Shown: positions 36,476 to 45,764, numbered from the stretch's first letter. The stretch: 64,000 nucleotides of DNA from Streptomyces catenulae (GCF_000718015.1 NZ_JODY01000001.1:372001-436000); one strand, 5' to 3'. The notes: a model not told the origin generated them from the letters alone. Program-made: numbers and translations.

Positions 36476-37048
36476 TCAGTCCTCGCACCCGTCGATGTCG
36501 TCGTCGCATCCGTCCACATCGCCGGGGGCGACCGCGCTGAGACGCCAGGAGATGAGCCCCATGCCGTGCTCGTCGGGGGCGATATGAGCCTTGAAGGGCT
36601 TGCCCGCGGGGAGGTCGAACCGGTCCGCCTCAAGGTCCCCGCACTCCACCCCGTAGGGCTGCTCCTCCTCACCCCGGGACAGGGTCAGCGTGAGCTCCGC
36701 GACGCCGTCCGTGTCGCAGGTGATCTCGAACCGGTACGGCTGCTTGCCGCTCGCCGGGAAGGACTTGTCCAGTCCCGAGCCGAGGTACGCGGTGCCGGAG
36801 TCGACGGGTTCCGGTTCCGTGCCGTCGTCGGCGGCGGCATCCAGCGCACGCTCCGCACGCCGCGACGCGTCGTCCGGCTCCCAGGGGCGGGTGTCCCCGG
36901 CGGACGCGGACGGTCTCGACGTCCGTGACGAGGCATCGGCGCGTTCCGACGGCTCGTTTCCGCCGCCCCCGTGCCGCCCCTCCGCGCAGCCGGACATCAG
37001 GACGGCCAGAGCGGCGACGGACAGCGGAAGTGCGTGACGTATGCGCAT
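36476..37048 (-). CDS. Secreted lipoprotein
   Basis: 190 residues with a type II signal peptide (MRIRH, hydrophobic core) and lipobox LMSGC at 18-22. Then a Ser/Asp/Arg-rich linker (about 25-75) and a beta-rich globular domain with two or more cysteines (FEITCDTDGVAELTLTLSRG, GVECGDLEADRFDLPAG) and an Asp-rich C-terminus (GDVDGCDDDIDGCED). TAGGGT lies six nt before the ATG. Function unknown; the acidic tail may bind cations. Confidence 0.78.
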   Translation of the reverse strand: MRIRHALPLSVAALAVLMSGCAEGRHGGGGNEPSERADASSRTSRPSASAGDTRPWEPDDASRRAERALDAAADDGTEPEPVDSGTAYLGSGLDKSFPASGKQPYRFEITCDTDGVAELTLTLSRGEEEQPYGVECGDLEADRFDLPAGKPFKAHIAPDEHGMGLISWRLSAVAPGDVDGCDDDIDGCED

Positions 37049-37114
37049 GTAACGACCCTATGTGCCGCGTTCCGTGAGGTCGGGCGCGTGATCCGCACCG
37101 GGCAGCTGCTGCGG

Positions 37115-37155
37115 TGTACGACCCGGAACGGGATGTCTGTACGACCCGGAACGGG
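37115..37155. repeat. 18-bp direct repeat in lipoprotein upstream region
   Basis: TGTACGACCCGGAACGGG occurs exactly at 37115-37132 and 37138-37155 (23-bp period, 5-bp spacer). It lies upstream of the lipoprotein start and downstream of the flavin-reductase stop. It is either a recent tandem duplication or a paired protein-binding site. Confidence 0.7.
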
Positions 37156-37222
37156 GCGTCGGCCTCACCCTGCCGCGCGAACAGGGCCCGGCCGCCGCCG
37201 ATTTCGGCCAGGCCGCCTGGTC

Positions 37223-37918
37223 TCAGCGGGGCGCCAGGTCGGCGAGTGCGGGATCTGCGGCAGGCCCCGTGGAGGTGCGGGGTGTCCGGGTCCGGTAGGA
37301 GTGGCCGAGTTCCGGGCCGAGGCCGAAGTAGTGGCGGAAGTTGTAGATGAGGGGGCTCCAGGCGGCGGGGTCGATGTGGTCGGTGCCCGGGACGACGATG
37401 CGGGAGTCGGCGTGCACCTTGCGCACGACTGCCTCGACGAGGACGAAGTCCCCGGAGACATCCGGCTGCACCCGCTCGGCACGGGCCTCCAACTGGATCG
37501 GGCATCCGGCGACGCGAGGCGGCCGGACCAGATGGGAGGGTTCGCCGGTCAGGCCCGCCGCGGCGAACTTGTCCGGCTCGAAGCGGCAGCCCTGGGGCTT
37601 GCCGGCGGGCACCGGATTCCGGCCGGTCAGTGGCGCCAGCCGCTCCACGGCCGGCCACTGGGCGGGGGCCGGAAGACTGATGACCAGATCGGGGCGGCTG
37701 CCGAGGTTGTACGCGGTCTGCCCTTCACGGCCCAGTCCGATCACCACCGTCTGCCCGAGGGCCCATGCGGACGACATCGGGGCAAGGTTGAACGAACCGT
37801 CCTGATTCTCTGTCGACAGGAGTACCACCGGCGTCCCGAAGTACAGGACGCTCGGCTCGATCTCCAGATGGGTGGGGGCTGTCTGCGCGGGCGGGGTGCG
37901 GGGAGGTGCTGTGTTCAT
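37223..37918 (-). CDS. Flavin reductase/DIM6-type split-barrel protein
   Basis: 231 residues, flavin-reductase-like FMN-binding split barrel: VLYFGTPVVLLSTENQDGSFNLAPMSSAW (about 24-52), LGLGREGQTAYNL and LVRPPRVAGCPIQLEARAE are typical strands. FMN binding is inferred. ATG at 37918 has a weak ribosome site. Divergent from an ArsR-like regulator by about 56 nt, the classic layout of a regulator and its target. Confidence 0.82.
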   Translation of the reverse strand: MNTAPPRTPPAQTAPTHLEIEPSVLYFGTPVVLLSTENQDGSFNLAPMSSAWALGQTVVIGLGREGQTAYNLGSRPDLVISLPAPAQWPAVERLAPLTGRNPVPAGKPQGCRFEPDKFAAAGLTGEPSHLVRPPRVAGCPIQLEARAERVQPDVSGDFVLVEAVVRKVHADSRIVVPGTDHIDPAAWSPLIYNFRHYFGLGPELGHSYRTRTPRTSTGPAADPALADLAPR

Positions 37919-37974
37919 GGTGAGCAGTCTCGGGGCCGGTTGTTTCGGCCGGGACCGAAGCGTCACCGGGGACA

Positions 37975-38703
37975 ATGGACCGTATGGACATGCAGCGCGC
38001 ACAGGTGGCCGGTCCCGACCTGGCCACCGTGGCGAAGCTTCTGGCCGATGGCACGCGGGCGGGTTTCTGTCTGGCCCTGCTCGACGGCCGGGCGTGGACG
38101 GCGACGGAATTGGCACGTCATATGGGTGTGGCGCCCTCGACCGCGACCGAGCACCTGCATGCGCTCGTCCGCGGACGCCTGCTGGCCGAGGAACGGCAGG
38201 GCCGCCACCGCTACGTGCGGCTGGCCGGTCCGCAGGTGGCCGAGCTGATCGAGAGCCTCGCCGCGATGGCACCCGGGCGCGCCCCGGCGCCCCGTTCCCT
38301 GTCGGCGGCCGGTCGCCGACAGGCCCTCGCCCACGCCCGTACCTGCTACGACCACCTCGCCGGGACCGTCGGGGTCGCCGTCACCGATGCGATGCTCGAC
38401 CGAGGTCTGCTGGACCTGGAGCGTGGACTCGGGCTCACCGGCGCCGGAGCGACCTGGCTCGAAGATCTCGGCATCACGGTCCCGACCGGCACCCGCCGAC
38501 CGTCGGTACGGTCGTGTCTGGACTGGACCGAACGCCGCCCCCACCTGGCCGGAGCCGTCGGTGCCGCCCTGTGCCGTCACGCGTTCGACACCGGCTGGAT
38601 CACTCCCGTCGGCACCACGCGTGCCGTCGTGGTCACCCCCCTCGGTCGGCAGGCGCTCCGCCGCCATCTCGGCATGTCCGACCAACTCCTTTCACGGAAG
38701 TGA
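37975..38703 (+). CDS. ArsR-like winged-helix regulator
   Basis: 242 residues with a clear N-terminal winged helix (LATVAKLLADGTRAGFCLALLDGRAWTATELARHMGVAPSTATEHLHALVRGRLLAEERQGRHRYVRL, about 16-82) and a C-terminal domain of about 150 residues common to Streptomyces members of this type. No CxC metal motif, so probably not an arsenic or metal sensor. Start may be ATG 37975, 37984 or 37990; GACAAT at 37971 looks like a -10 for a leaderless message at 37984. Probably regulates the divergent flavin-reductase-like gene. Confidence 0.83.
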   Translation: MDRMDMQRAQVAGPDLATVAKLLADGTRAGFCLALLDGRAWTATELARHMGVAPSTATEHLHALVRGRLLAEERQGRHRYVRLAGPQVAELIESLAAMAPGRAPAPRSLSAAGRRQALAHARTCYDHLAGTVGVAVTDAMLDRGLLDLERGLGLTGAGATWLEDLGITVPTGTRRPSVRSCLDWTERRPHLAGAVGAALCRHAFDTGWITPVGTTRAVVVTPLGRQALRRHLGMSDQLLSRK

Positions 38704-38744
38704 GGAGGGCGCTCTCCCCGCCGTACGCCGGGAAGTGATGAGGT

Positions 38745-39599
38745 ATGCGCTCCCACGGATGGCACCTCACCCACGACATCGACGAACACCTCGGCCGCGC
38801 GGGGGACTTCCTGCGCTCCCGTCCCGCCCCGCACACCATGGCGTTGACGGTGATGGAGCGGCTGCGGAGGGACGGGCCGGATGCGGGTGGCGCCGGAGCC
38901 GTGTTCGGGCGGTTGGAGCGGGCGGGCGGGGTCCGCGCCGCCTGGTTCCGGCTCCCGGGGCGCGGGCTGAGTCCTACCGCCCTCACCCCGGAGGACGCCG
39001 ATGGCCTCGCCACCCACCTGGCCGGTCTCGGGTACGCCCTCCCGTATGTCAGCGCCGACCACCGCACCGCCGCCGCGTTCGCCGATGCCTGGCGGCGGCA
39101 CACCGGTGCGGCGCCGACGCTCCGCCAGCGGCTCCACCTCTACCGGCTCGGTGCGCTCACCCCGCCGGAGCCGTGTCCGGAGGGGCGGGGGCGGCTCCTG
39201 GGGGCGGCGGATCATGACGCGCTCCTGCGCTGGTGTGACGGGTTCGTCACCGCCGTCGGTGAGACCCCGGCCATCGACGCCGGGTCCTGGGCCGCCTCGC
39301 GCTTCGCCGACAAGCGCTTCACCTTCTGGGAGACGCCGGACGGCACCCCGGTCTCGTTGGCGGGGCATACGGCGTCGGTCGGCGGCATGGTCCGGGTGGA
39401 TCCCGTCTACACCCCCGCCCACCTGCGGGGACGCGGCTACGCGGGCGCCGTCACGGCCGAGGTGAGCCGCGCCGCGCTGGCCGCGGGTGCCACGGATGTC
39501 GTCCTCTTCACGGACCCGGCGAACGCCACCAGCAACGCCCTCTACCGGCGTCTCGGCTACGTCCGGGTCACCGATTTCGCCGTGTACGACTTCGCGTAG
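38745..39599 (+). CDS. GNAT family N-acetyltransferase
   Basis: 284 residues. The C-terminal half is a GNAT domain: VRVDPVYTPAHLRGRGYAGAVTAEVSRAAL (acetyl-CoA pyrophosphate loop RGRGYA, about 224-229) and LFTDPANATSNALYRRLGYVRV. The N-terminal half is a helical, GNAT-like pseudo-domain. ATG 38745 with GAGGT upstream. Acetyl acceptor unknown. Lies just before the LexA box of dnaE2 but is not part of that operon. Confidence 0.87.
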   Translation: MRSHGWHLTHDIDEHLGRAGDFLRSRPAPHTMALTVMERLRRDGPDAGGAGAVFGRLERAGGVRAAWFRLPGRGLSPTALTPEDADGLATHLAGLGYALPYVSADHRTAAAFADAWRRHTGAAPTLRQRLHLYRLGALTPPEPCPEGRGRLLGAADHDALLRWCDGFVTAVGETPAIDAGSWAASRFADKRFTFWETPDGTPVSLAGHTASVGGMVRVDPVYTPAHLRGRGYAGAVTAEVSRAALAAGATDVVLFTDPANATSNALYRRLGYVRVTDFAVYDFA

Positions 39600-39672
39600 G
39601 GGTGGCAGGGGAGGAGCGGCGGGCGGCACGTTCTGGTCACTCTCCGTTGTCAGCTACTGGCGAAACTGTTAC

Positions 39673-39688
39673 TCGAACGAGCGTGCGA
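39673..39688. promoter_or_regulatory. LexA box (SOS operator) upstream of dnaE2
   Basis: TCGAAC-gagc-GTGCGA matches the actinobacterial LexA site TCGAAC-N4-GTTCGA at 11 of 12 arm positions. A -10-like TAGAGT follows at 39698-39703, so LexA would block the -35 region. It supports DNA-damage induction of dnaE2 and the co-directional imuB-like gene. Confidence 0.8.
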
Positions 39689-39772
39689 ACATTGGGTTAG
39701 AGTGGTTCCACGGCCGGATGCCGTGGAGGTCGCAGAGACACAGAGGGGGGTTATGGGAGCCAGGAGGTGTGT

Positions 39773-42700
39773 ATGTCGTTCACGCATCTCCATGTGGCGA
39801 GTGGCTACTCGCTGCGTTACGGGGCCAGTCATCCGCACGCCCTGGCCGAGCGGGCCGCCGAGCGGGGGCTCGACGCGCTGGCGCTGACCGACCGGGACTC
39901 CCTCGCGGGCGCGGTGCGCTTCGCGAAGGCGTGCGCGCGGGCCGGTGTCCGGCCGCTGTTCGGTACCGACCTCGCGGTGCCCGGTATCCCGGCGCCCGGG
40001 GACGGCCCGGCCGGACGGCGGCGGACCCCCGTCAAGGGCGGCACCTTCGTGACGGAGGCACCGTCCCGCGCCGTCTTCCTGGCCCGCAGCGCGCGCGGCT
40101 GGGCCGAACTGTGCCGTCTGGTGTCGGCATCGGCGGCCTCCGGCACCGGGCTGACCTGGGAGGACCTGGACCGCCCCGACGGTGAGGTGATCGTCCTCCT
40201 CGGGGCCGGTTCCGAGGTGGGACAGGCGCTGGCCGCCGGGCGCCCCGACCGGGCCGTCGCCCTGCTCGCCCCCTGGCGCGAGCGGTTCGGCGAGGCGCTG
40301 CGGCTGGAGGTGGCGTGCCACGGACGGTCCGGTACGGGGCCCGGATCGCTGCGCCTCGCCGCCCGGCTGGCGGGCTTCGCCGCCGAGCAACAGGTCACGG
40401 CCGTACTGAGCAACGCCGTGCGCTACGCCGACCCCGGTCAGGGCGAGGTCGCCGACATCCTGGACTCCGCCCGGTTGCTGGTGCCGGTCGACACCCGGGA
40501 CGCGGCCCGGCTGGACGGCGGGCAGCGGTGGCTGAAGGACGCCGGGGAGATGGAGCGGACCGCCGCCCGGATCGCCGAGGCGGCGGGCGGCCGGGCAGCG
40601 GACGCGCGGCGGCTGCTGGCGGCGACGGAGGAGACCGCGGCGGTCTGCGCGGTCGACCCCGGCGAGGCGTTCGGCCTGGGGCGGCTCAACCTTCCCGAAC
40701 CCGAACTCGTCGGCGCCTCCCGCGAGGTGGCCGACCGTACCCTCGCCGACCGGTGCGCGGCGGGCATGCTGAGCCGCGGCTACCACCGGGAGGCGCCGCG
40801 GTGGGACCGGCTGGAGGACGAGCTGCGGATCATCGCCGGGCACGGCTTCGCCGGATACTTCCTGACCGTCGCCGAGGTGGCGGCGCAGGCCCGGCGCCTC
40901 GGCGTCCGGGTCGCCGCCCGCGGCTCGGGCGTCGGCTCGCTCGTCACCCATCTCCTGGGCATCAGCCCGGTCGACCCGGTGGCCCACGGCCTGCTGATGG
41001 AGCGCTTCCTGTCCGCCCGGCGCTCCGCGCTGCCCGACATCGACCTGGACGTGGAGTCGGCCCGCCGCCTGGACGTCTACCAGGCGGTCCGCGAGCGATT
41101 CGGCGCCGACCGGGTGGCGACGCTCGCGGTCTACAAGACCTACCGGGCGCGCGGCGCGATCGAGGACGTGGCGCGCGCCCGGGGCATGGCCCCCGACGAG
41201 GCGGCCCGCCTCGCCAAGGCGTTCCCGCACATCCGGGCGAAGGACGTCCGGGCCGCCCTCGCCGAACTGCCGGAGCTGCGCGAGGTCGCCGCCGAGGACC
41301 ACGGCCGGTTGTGGGAGCTGGTGGAGGCGCTGGACGGACTGCCGCACGAGGCGGCCATGCACCCGTGCGGCCTGCTGGTCTCCAACGCCGGACTGCTGCA
41401 CCGCACCCCGGTCGCCCCGACCACCGTGGAGAACATCGCCATGTCCCAGTTCGACAAGGAGGACATCGAGGACACCGGCCATCCGAAGATCGACGTCATC
41501 GGCGTCCGGATGCAGTCGGCGCTCGCCCACGCGGTGGCCGAGATCGAACGGGTCACCGGCGAACACCTCGACCTCGACGACCCCGCACAGGTGCCGCCGG
41601 ACGACCCGGCCACGTACGACCTGATCACCTCCGGGGACACCCTGGGCACCTTCCAGCTGGAGAGCCCCGGCCAGCGCGAACTGGTGCGGAACCTGCGGCC
41701 GCGTTCGTTCGGCGATCTGGCGCTGGACATCAGCCTGTTCCGGCCCGGGCCGGTGGCCGCCGACATGGTGACGCCGCTGATCGAGGCCCGCGACCGGCGC
41801 GGACGGATCCGCTGTCCGCACCCGGACCTGGAGCCGATCCTCCGGGAGACCGAGGGGCAGGTCGTCTACCACGAACAGGTCATCGCGATCATGGCGACGA
41901 TGACCGGTTGCGACCGCGGCATGGCCGACGAGGCGCGCCGCGCCCTGTCCGTCCCCGAGCGGCAGGGCCGGGTCCGGGCCTGGTTCGCCGACCGGGCCCG
42001 CGGGCGCGGCTATCCGGTCCGGGCCGTGCGGGAGGTGTGGGACGTCCTGGAGGGGTTCGGCAGCTTCGGTTTCGCCAAGGCGCACGCCGCGGCCTTCGCG
42101 CAGCCCGCCTACCAGTCGAGCTGGCTCAAGGCCCACCGGATGGCGGCCCTCCTCGCCGGGCTGCTCACCCACGACCCGGGGATGTACCACAAGCGCGTCC
42201 TCGCCGCGGACGCCCGGCGGCACGGGGTGCCGCTGCTGCTGCCCGACATCAACGTCTCCCGGGCCGCACACACGATCGAACTGGTGTCCGGTAAATGGGG
42301 GGTGCGGATCGGACTTTCGCAGGTCCGCGGCATCACCGAGGCGGAGAGCGACCGCATCACCTCCGGACAGCCCTACGCCTCCCTGGAGGACTTCTGGCAG
42401 CGCGCCCGCCCCAGCCGCCCACTGGCCGAACGGCTGGCACAGGTCGGGGCGATGGACACCTTCGGCCCGCGCCGCGAACTCCTGCTGAAGATCGCCGAGC
42501 TGCACCGCTCCGGCCGCGGCCACAGCGCCGCCGCGGGCCAACTCCCCATGGAGAGCGGCGACACCGGCCCCGACCCGGACGGCACCGCACCCCCGGCCAC
42601 CGGCCTCATGGCCATGGACGGCTCCGAGCAGCTCGCCGCGGAGCTGGACGTGCTCGGTATGGACGTCTCCCGCCATGTGCTGGCGGAACACCGCTCCCTG

Positions 42701-43264
42701 CTGGCCGACATCGGGGCCACCCCCGCCGCGGCGCTGCCCCGGCTGCGGCACGGCGCCACCGTGCTGGTCGCCGGGGTCAAGGTCGCCACCCAGACCCCGC
42801 CGATCCGCTCGGGCCGCCGCGTCATCTTCGCCACCCTCGACGACCCCACCGGCCTGTCCGACCTGGCGTTCTTCGAGGACAGCCAGGCCCGCTGCGCCCA
42901 TACGGTCTTCCACAGCGGCCTGTTGCTGGTCCGCGGCACGCTGACCCGCCGCCCCCCGCGCGCCTTCGGCATCACCGGCACGGCCGCCTGGGACCTGGCC
43001 GAACTGATCGACCTGTACCGCAGCGGCGGCCCGGTCGCCGTCGCGGACCGGCTCGCCCTTCCCCGAGCCGCCGGGGCGGGGGAGACCCCGCTCACGCCCG
43101 CCGCGCGCCGGGCCGGACCGCGCCGCACCCTCGTCCAGCCGACCGGCGACACCCTCCACCCCTGGGCCGACCTGCGGCCGCCGGGCACCCCGGCCGCCCG
43201 CACCCCGCTCACGGCCCTCGACGGAAGGACCTTCCACCATGCGAGTCCCGGCAGCGCGGGGTGA
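39773..43264 (+). CDS. dnaE2: Error-prone DNA polymerase III alpha subunit DnaE2
   Basis: 1163 residues. N-terminal PHP domain (HLHVASGYSLRYGASHPHALAERA, about 4-27, plus ALTDRDSLAGAV), catalytic palm with PDIDLDVE giving Asp424 and Asp426, and the third catalytic Asp574 in KIDVIG, beta-clamp and OB region (about 960-1060). It is DnaE2-type, used for mutagenic lesion bypass with ImuB after DNA damage. ATG 39773 has AGGAGG upstream; a GTG two codons earlier is also in frame. The LexA box at 39673 and the imuB-like gene 6 nt downstream support the assignment. An imuA-prime gene is absent. Confidence 0.93.
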   Translation: MSFTHLHVASGYSLRYGASHPHALAERAAERGLDALALTDRDSLAGAVRFAKACARAGVRPLFGTDLAVPGIPAPGDGPAGRRRTPVKGGTFVTEAPSRAVFLARSARGWAELCRLVSASAASGTGLTWEDLDRPDGEVIVLLGAGSEVGQALAAGRPDRAVALLAPWRERFGEALRLEVACHGRSGTGPGSLRLAARLAGFAAEQQVTAVLSNAVRYADPGQGEVADILDSARLLVPVDTRDAARLDGGQRWLKDAGEMERTAARIAEAAGGRAADARRLLAATEETAAVCAVDPGEAFGLGRLNLPEPELVGASREVADRTLADRCAAGMLSRGYHREAPRWDRLEDELRIIAGHGFAGYFLTVAEVAAQARRLGVRVAARGSGVGSLVTHLLGISPVDPVAHGLLMERFLSARRSALPDIDLDVESARRLDVYQAVRERFGADRVATLAVYKTYRARGAIEDVARARGMAPDEAARLAKAFPHIRAKDVRAALAELPELREVAAEDHGRLWELVEALDGLPHEAAMHPCGLLVSNAGLLHRTPVAPTTVENIAMSQFDKEDIEDTGHPKIDVIGVRMQSALAHAVAEIERVTGEHLDLDDPAQVPPDDPATYDLITSGDTLGTFQLESPGQRELVRNLRPRSFGDLALDISLFRPGPVAADMVTPLIEARDRRGRIRCPHPDLEPILRETEGQVVYHEQVIAIMATMTGCDRGMADEARRALSVPERQGRVRAWFADRARGRGYPVRAVREVWDVLEGFGSFGFAKAHAAAFAQPAYQSSWLKAHRMAALLAGLLTHDPGMYHKRVLAADARRHGVPLLLPDINVSRAAHTIELVSGKWGVRIGLSQVRGITEAESDRITSGQPYASLEDFWQRARPSRPLAERLAQVGAMDTFGPRRELLLKIAELHRSGRGHSAAAGQLPMESGDTGPDPDGTAPPATGLMAMDGSEQLAAELDVLGMDVSRHVLAEHRSLLADIGATPAAALPRLRHGATVLVAGVKVATQTPPIRSGRRVIFATLDDPTGLSDLAFFEDSQARCAHTVFHSGLLLVRGTLTRRPPRAFGITGTAAWDLAELIDLYRSGGPVAVADRLALPRAAGAGETPLTPAARRAGPRRTLVQPTGDTLHPWADLRPPGTPAARTPLTALDGRTFHHASPGSAG

Positions 43265-43270
43265 CCGACG

Positions 43271-44260
43271 ATGATCCTCTACCTGCACTTCGGGAACCTG
43301 CCGCCCACCGGCGACCGGGCCGAGGCCGCGTACCGGCAACTCATCGACCTGCTCGGCGCGTTCACCCCGGTGGTTCAGGCGCTGCCGCCCGATGCGGCGC
43401 TCGCCGATGTGTCCGGGAGCGTGCGGTACTTCGACCGCGACGCCGCCGGGCTCGCGGCGCTGATCCGGATGCGGGCCGCCGCCGTCCTCGACGCCGACAC
43501 GACGATCGGCATCGGCCCCAGCCCGCTCCTCGCCCAACTCGTCGCCCACCGCGGCGCCCCCGGCGCGATCCGCACCCTCCCCGACGACCCGCGGGCCGTC
43601 ACCGCCTTCCTCACCGGTCTGCCCGCCGCCGCGCTCCCGGGCGTCGGCCCGGCGACCGCGCGCACCCTGGCCTCCTACGGCCTCACCACCGCCGACCGGA
43701 TCGCCGCCACCCCGCTGCTCACCCTCCAGCGCATCCTGGGGACGGCGGCCGGACGCCGACTCCACCGGCGCGCACACGGCATCGACCCCACCCCCGTCCG
43801 CCCCGGCGCCCCGCCGCCGGTCTTCGCCGCCGAGCACCGCTTCCCGTACGACGAACTCGACCCCGACCGGCAGCGCGGTGCCCTGACCCATCTCAGCGAA
43901 CGCCTCGGCACCCGGCTCCGCGACGCGCACCGGGCCTGCCGCACGCTGACCCTGACCGTCCAGTACGCCGACCGCTCCACCACCACCCGCGGTCGCACCC
44001 TGCCCGAACCCACCGCGCACAGCCCGCAACTCCGCGCGGCGGCCCATGCGCTGCACCGGAGCCTGGGGCTGCAGCGCGCCCGGGTCCGCCGCCTCACGCT
44101 CCGCGCCGAGGAGCTGTGCGAGGCGGACGCGGTCTCCCGGCAGCTGACCTTCGGCCCCGACGACGACAGGGCCCGCCGTATCGAGGCCGCCGCCGACCGG
44201 GCCCGGGCCCGCTTCGGCCCGAGCGTGGTACGCCCCGCCAGTACGGCCGGGATGCCGTGA
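43271..44260 (+). CDS. ImuB-like catalytically inactive Y-family polymerase protein
   Basis: 329 residues, Y-family fold. The N-terminus MILYLHFG replaces the catalytic DxDxFFA, and ADVSGSVRYF (45-54) replaces the SxDExF region, so both metal-binding acids are lost. The helix-hairpin-helix (LPGVGPATARTLASYGL) and little-finger region remain, with a clamp-binding candidate QLTFG at 291-295. This fits ImuB, the non-catalytic bridge between DnaE2 and the clamp. It is shorter than typical ImuB. Starts 7 nt after dnaE2, so the two are one operon. Confidence 0.82.
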   Translation: MILYLHFGNLPPTGDRAEAAYRQLIDLLGAFTPVVQALPPDAALADVSGSVRYFDRDAAGLAALIRMRAAAVLDADTTIGIGPSPLLAQLVAHRGAPGAIRTLPDDPRAVTAFLTGLPAAALPGVGPATARTLASYGLTTADRIAATPLLTLQRILGTAAGRRLHRRAHGIDPTPVRPGAPPPVFAAEHRFPYDELDPDRQRGALTHLSERLGTRLRDAHRACRTLTLTVQYADRSTTTRGRTLPEPTAHSPQLRAAAHALHRSLGLQRARVRRLTLRAEELCEADAVSRQLTFGPDDDRARRIEAAADRARARFGPSVVRPASTAGMP

Positions 44261-44317
44261 GAGGGGGCGCCGTGAGACCCCGGACGGTGGGAACGGCGTC
44301 CTGGTCAACGCACCCCG

Positions 44318-44335
44318 TGTGACACCTCCGTCACA
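44318..44335. promoter_or_regulatory. TGTGAC-N6-GTCACA palindrome upstream of GH43 gene
   Basis: Perfect 6-bp arms around a 6-bp centre in the 328-nt gap between the imuB-like and GH43 genes (44261-44588). It resembles, but does not equal, a CRP site (TGTGA-N8-TCACA here). A TTGACG -35-like box follows further on. Otherwise the gap shows no gene. Confidence 0.5.
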
Positions 44336-44588
44336 GGATGGGCCCCTCTGTACCGGGACAACCACGGTGCCCGGCGGGGCCGTTGACGCCTCCCGGGCCC
44401 CTCGGGAAGCTGACAGCGCGTCCTTCCCCCGCGGTCCGGCCCGCCCGGGACACGGGGGAAGGGCGCGAAGACGTCAGGGCCCCGTTCCGCAGCCTCCCGT
44501 TCGCCCCGCCCTGACCCGACGTCGCCCGTTCACCGGCGTCCCGGCCGGTCGTGCGAGGTCGCAGCGGAGGCATACCAGGAAAGAGCCC

Positions 44589-45701
44589 ATGAAACTCTTC
44601 CGCAGCTCCGCCGGTGTCGGCGCCATGGCGCTGGCAGGCGCCCTCGCCCTCTCCGCCACCTCGCCCGACACCGCCCGCGCCGCCCCGCCCGCGAAGACGC
44701 GGGTGGCGGCGGACAAGGTCACGCCGCAGGGGCGGACGACCTTACGCGGGGCGGACCCCAGCGTGCTGAGGGTCGGCGGCACCTATATCGCCGTCAAGGC
44801 GGCGGCCGGTGGCATCGTCGTACGGCAGGCCCCGTCCCCGGACGGTCTGGCCTCGGCCCCCGCCAAGAAGATCTGGTCGAACCCGAACGGTCTGCAGGAC
44901 GTCTGGGCCCCGGAGATCGTGCGGGACAACGGCCGCTACTACGTCTACTTCACGGGCGGCCGCAGCTCCGCCCACCGGATGTACGTCATCAGCTCCACCC
45001 GCCCGGACGGCGGCTACACCGCCGAGAAGAAGCTGGCCCTGCCGGACGACCGGTGGGCCATCGACGGGACGCTCTTCACCTTCGGGGGGAAGCGCTGGTT
45101 CGTCTGGTCGGGCTGGTCGGGCGGCAGCGCCAACGAACAGAACCTCTATCTGGCCCGGATGAGCGACCCGGCCACCCCGACCGGGAAGCGGTACCTCATC
45201 TCGCAGCCCCGCGAGAAGTGGGAACGGAAGAAGGGCAACCCCTACGTCAACGAGGCACCGGAGGCGATCAAGGACCCCAACGGGCAACTGCACATCGTCT
45301 ACTCCGCCAACGGCAGCTGGACCGATCAGTACTGCCTGGGCGAGCTGCGGCTCAAGAAGGGCGGCGACCCGACGAAGATCTGGGACTGGTACAAGTCCAA
45401 CGGCTGCCTCTTCGGCTCGCACCGCGACACGATGATGCCCGGCTGGGACCCGACGCTGCACGTCGACGGCCCAGGCCACCACACGTTCGCCCTGCTCGAC
45501 GGGGACATCAACACGAGCCCGCCGGGCGGCAAGAGGTTCCCCATGATGTTCCACGCGGTCGCCAAGGGAACGCCGTACAAGTGGGCCAACCGCTACTGGT
45601 ACACCGGCTCGTTCGTCTGGTGGGGCAACACCACCTACCGGCGCGCCCACGTCCCCGGACCGACCAGCGACAAGGGGTACAGCCTCAAGTTCTTCGAGTG
45701 A
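44589..45701 (+). CDS. Secreted GH43 glycoside hydrolase
   Basis: 370 residues with a Sec signal peptide (MKLFRSSAGV; cleavage near ARA-AP, about 31). Five-bladed propeller of family 43: catalytic base candidate Asp56 (RGADPSVLRVGG), VWAPEIVRDNGRYYVYF, the pKa-modulating Asp in RWAIDGTLFTFGGK and a general-acid Glu in NEAPEAIKDPNGQLHIVYS. Expected substrates are arabinan or arabinoxylan side chains. ATG 44589 has AGGAAAGAG just upstream; the frame stays open upstream without other support. Ends at a strong terminator. Confidence 0.88.
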   Translation: MKLFRSSAGVGAMALAGALALSATSPDTARAAPPAKTRVAADKVTPQGRTTLRGADPSVLRVGGTYIAVKAAAGGIVVRQAPSPDGLASAPAKKIWSNPNGLQDVWAPEIVRDNGRYYVYFTGGRSSAHRMYVISSTRPDGGYTAEKKLALPDDRWAIDGTLFTFGGKRWFVWSGWSGGSANEQNLYLARMSDPATPTGKRYLISQPREKWERKKGNPYVNEAPEAIKDPNGQLHIVYSANGSWTDQYCLGELRLKKGGDPTKIWDWYKSNGCLFGSHRDTMMPGWDPTLHVDGPGHHTFALLDGDINTSPPGGKRFPMMFHAVAKGTPYKWANRYWYTGSFVWWGNTTYRRAHVPGPTSDKGYSLKFFE

Positions 45702-45723
45702 GCGGCCACGGTCGCCACGCCCC

Positions 45724-45764
45724 GTCCGCCCGCCGTCCCGGCCACCCCGGGACGGCGGGCGGAC
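45724..45764. terminator. 18-bp-stem hairpin terminator
   Basis: Perfect 18-bp inverted repeat (45724-45741 with 45747-45764, 5-nt loop) 22 nt after the GH43 stop. It separates that gene from the M-box transcript that begins about 140 nt later. Confidence 0.85.

Noticed and set aside
44318..44335. Standard CRP binding site
   Set aside because: Half-site spacing is 8 bp instead of 6; kept only as an unnamed palindrome.
39650..44365. 1571-codon open frame on the minus strand over dnaE2 and the imuB-like gene
   Set aside because: It is a mirror of the strongly GC-biased real genes, with Gln/Arg/Gly-rich nonsense sequence and no motifs.
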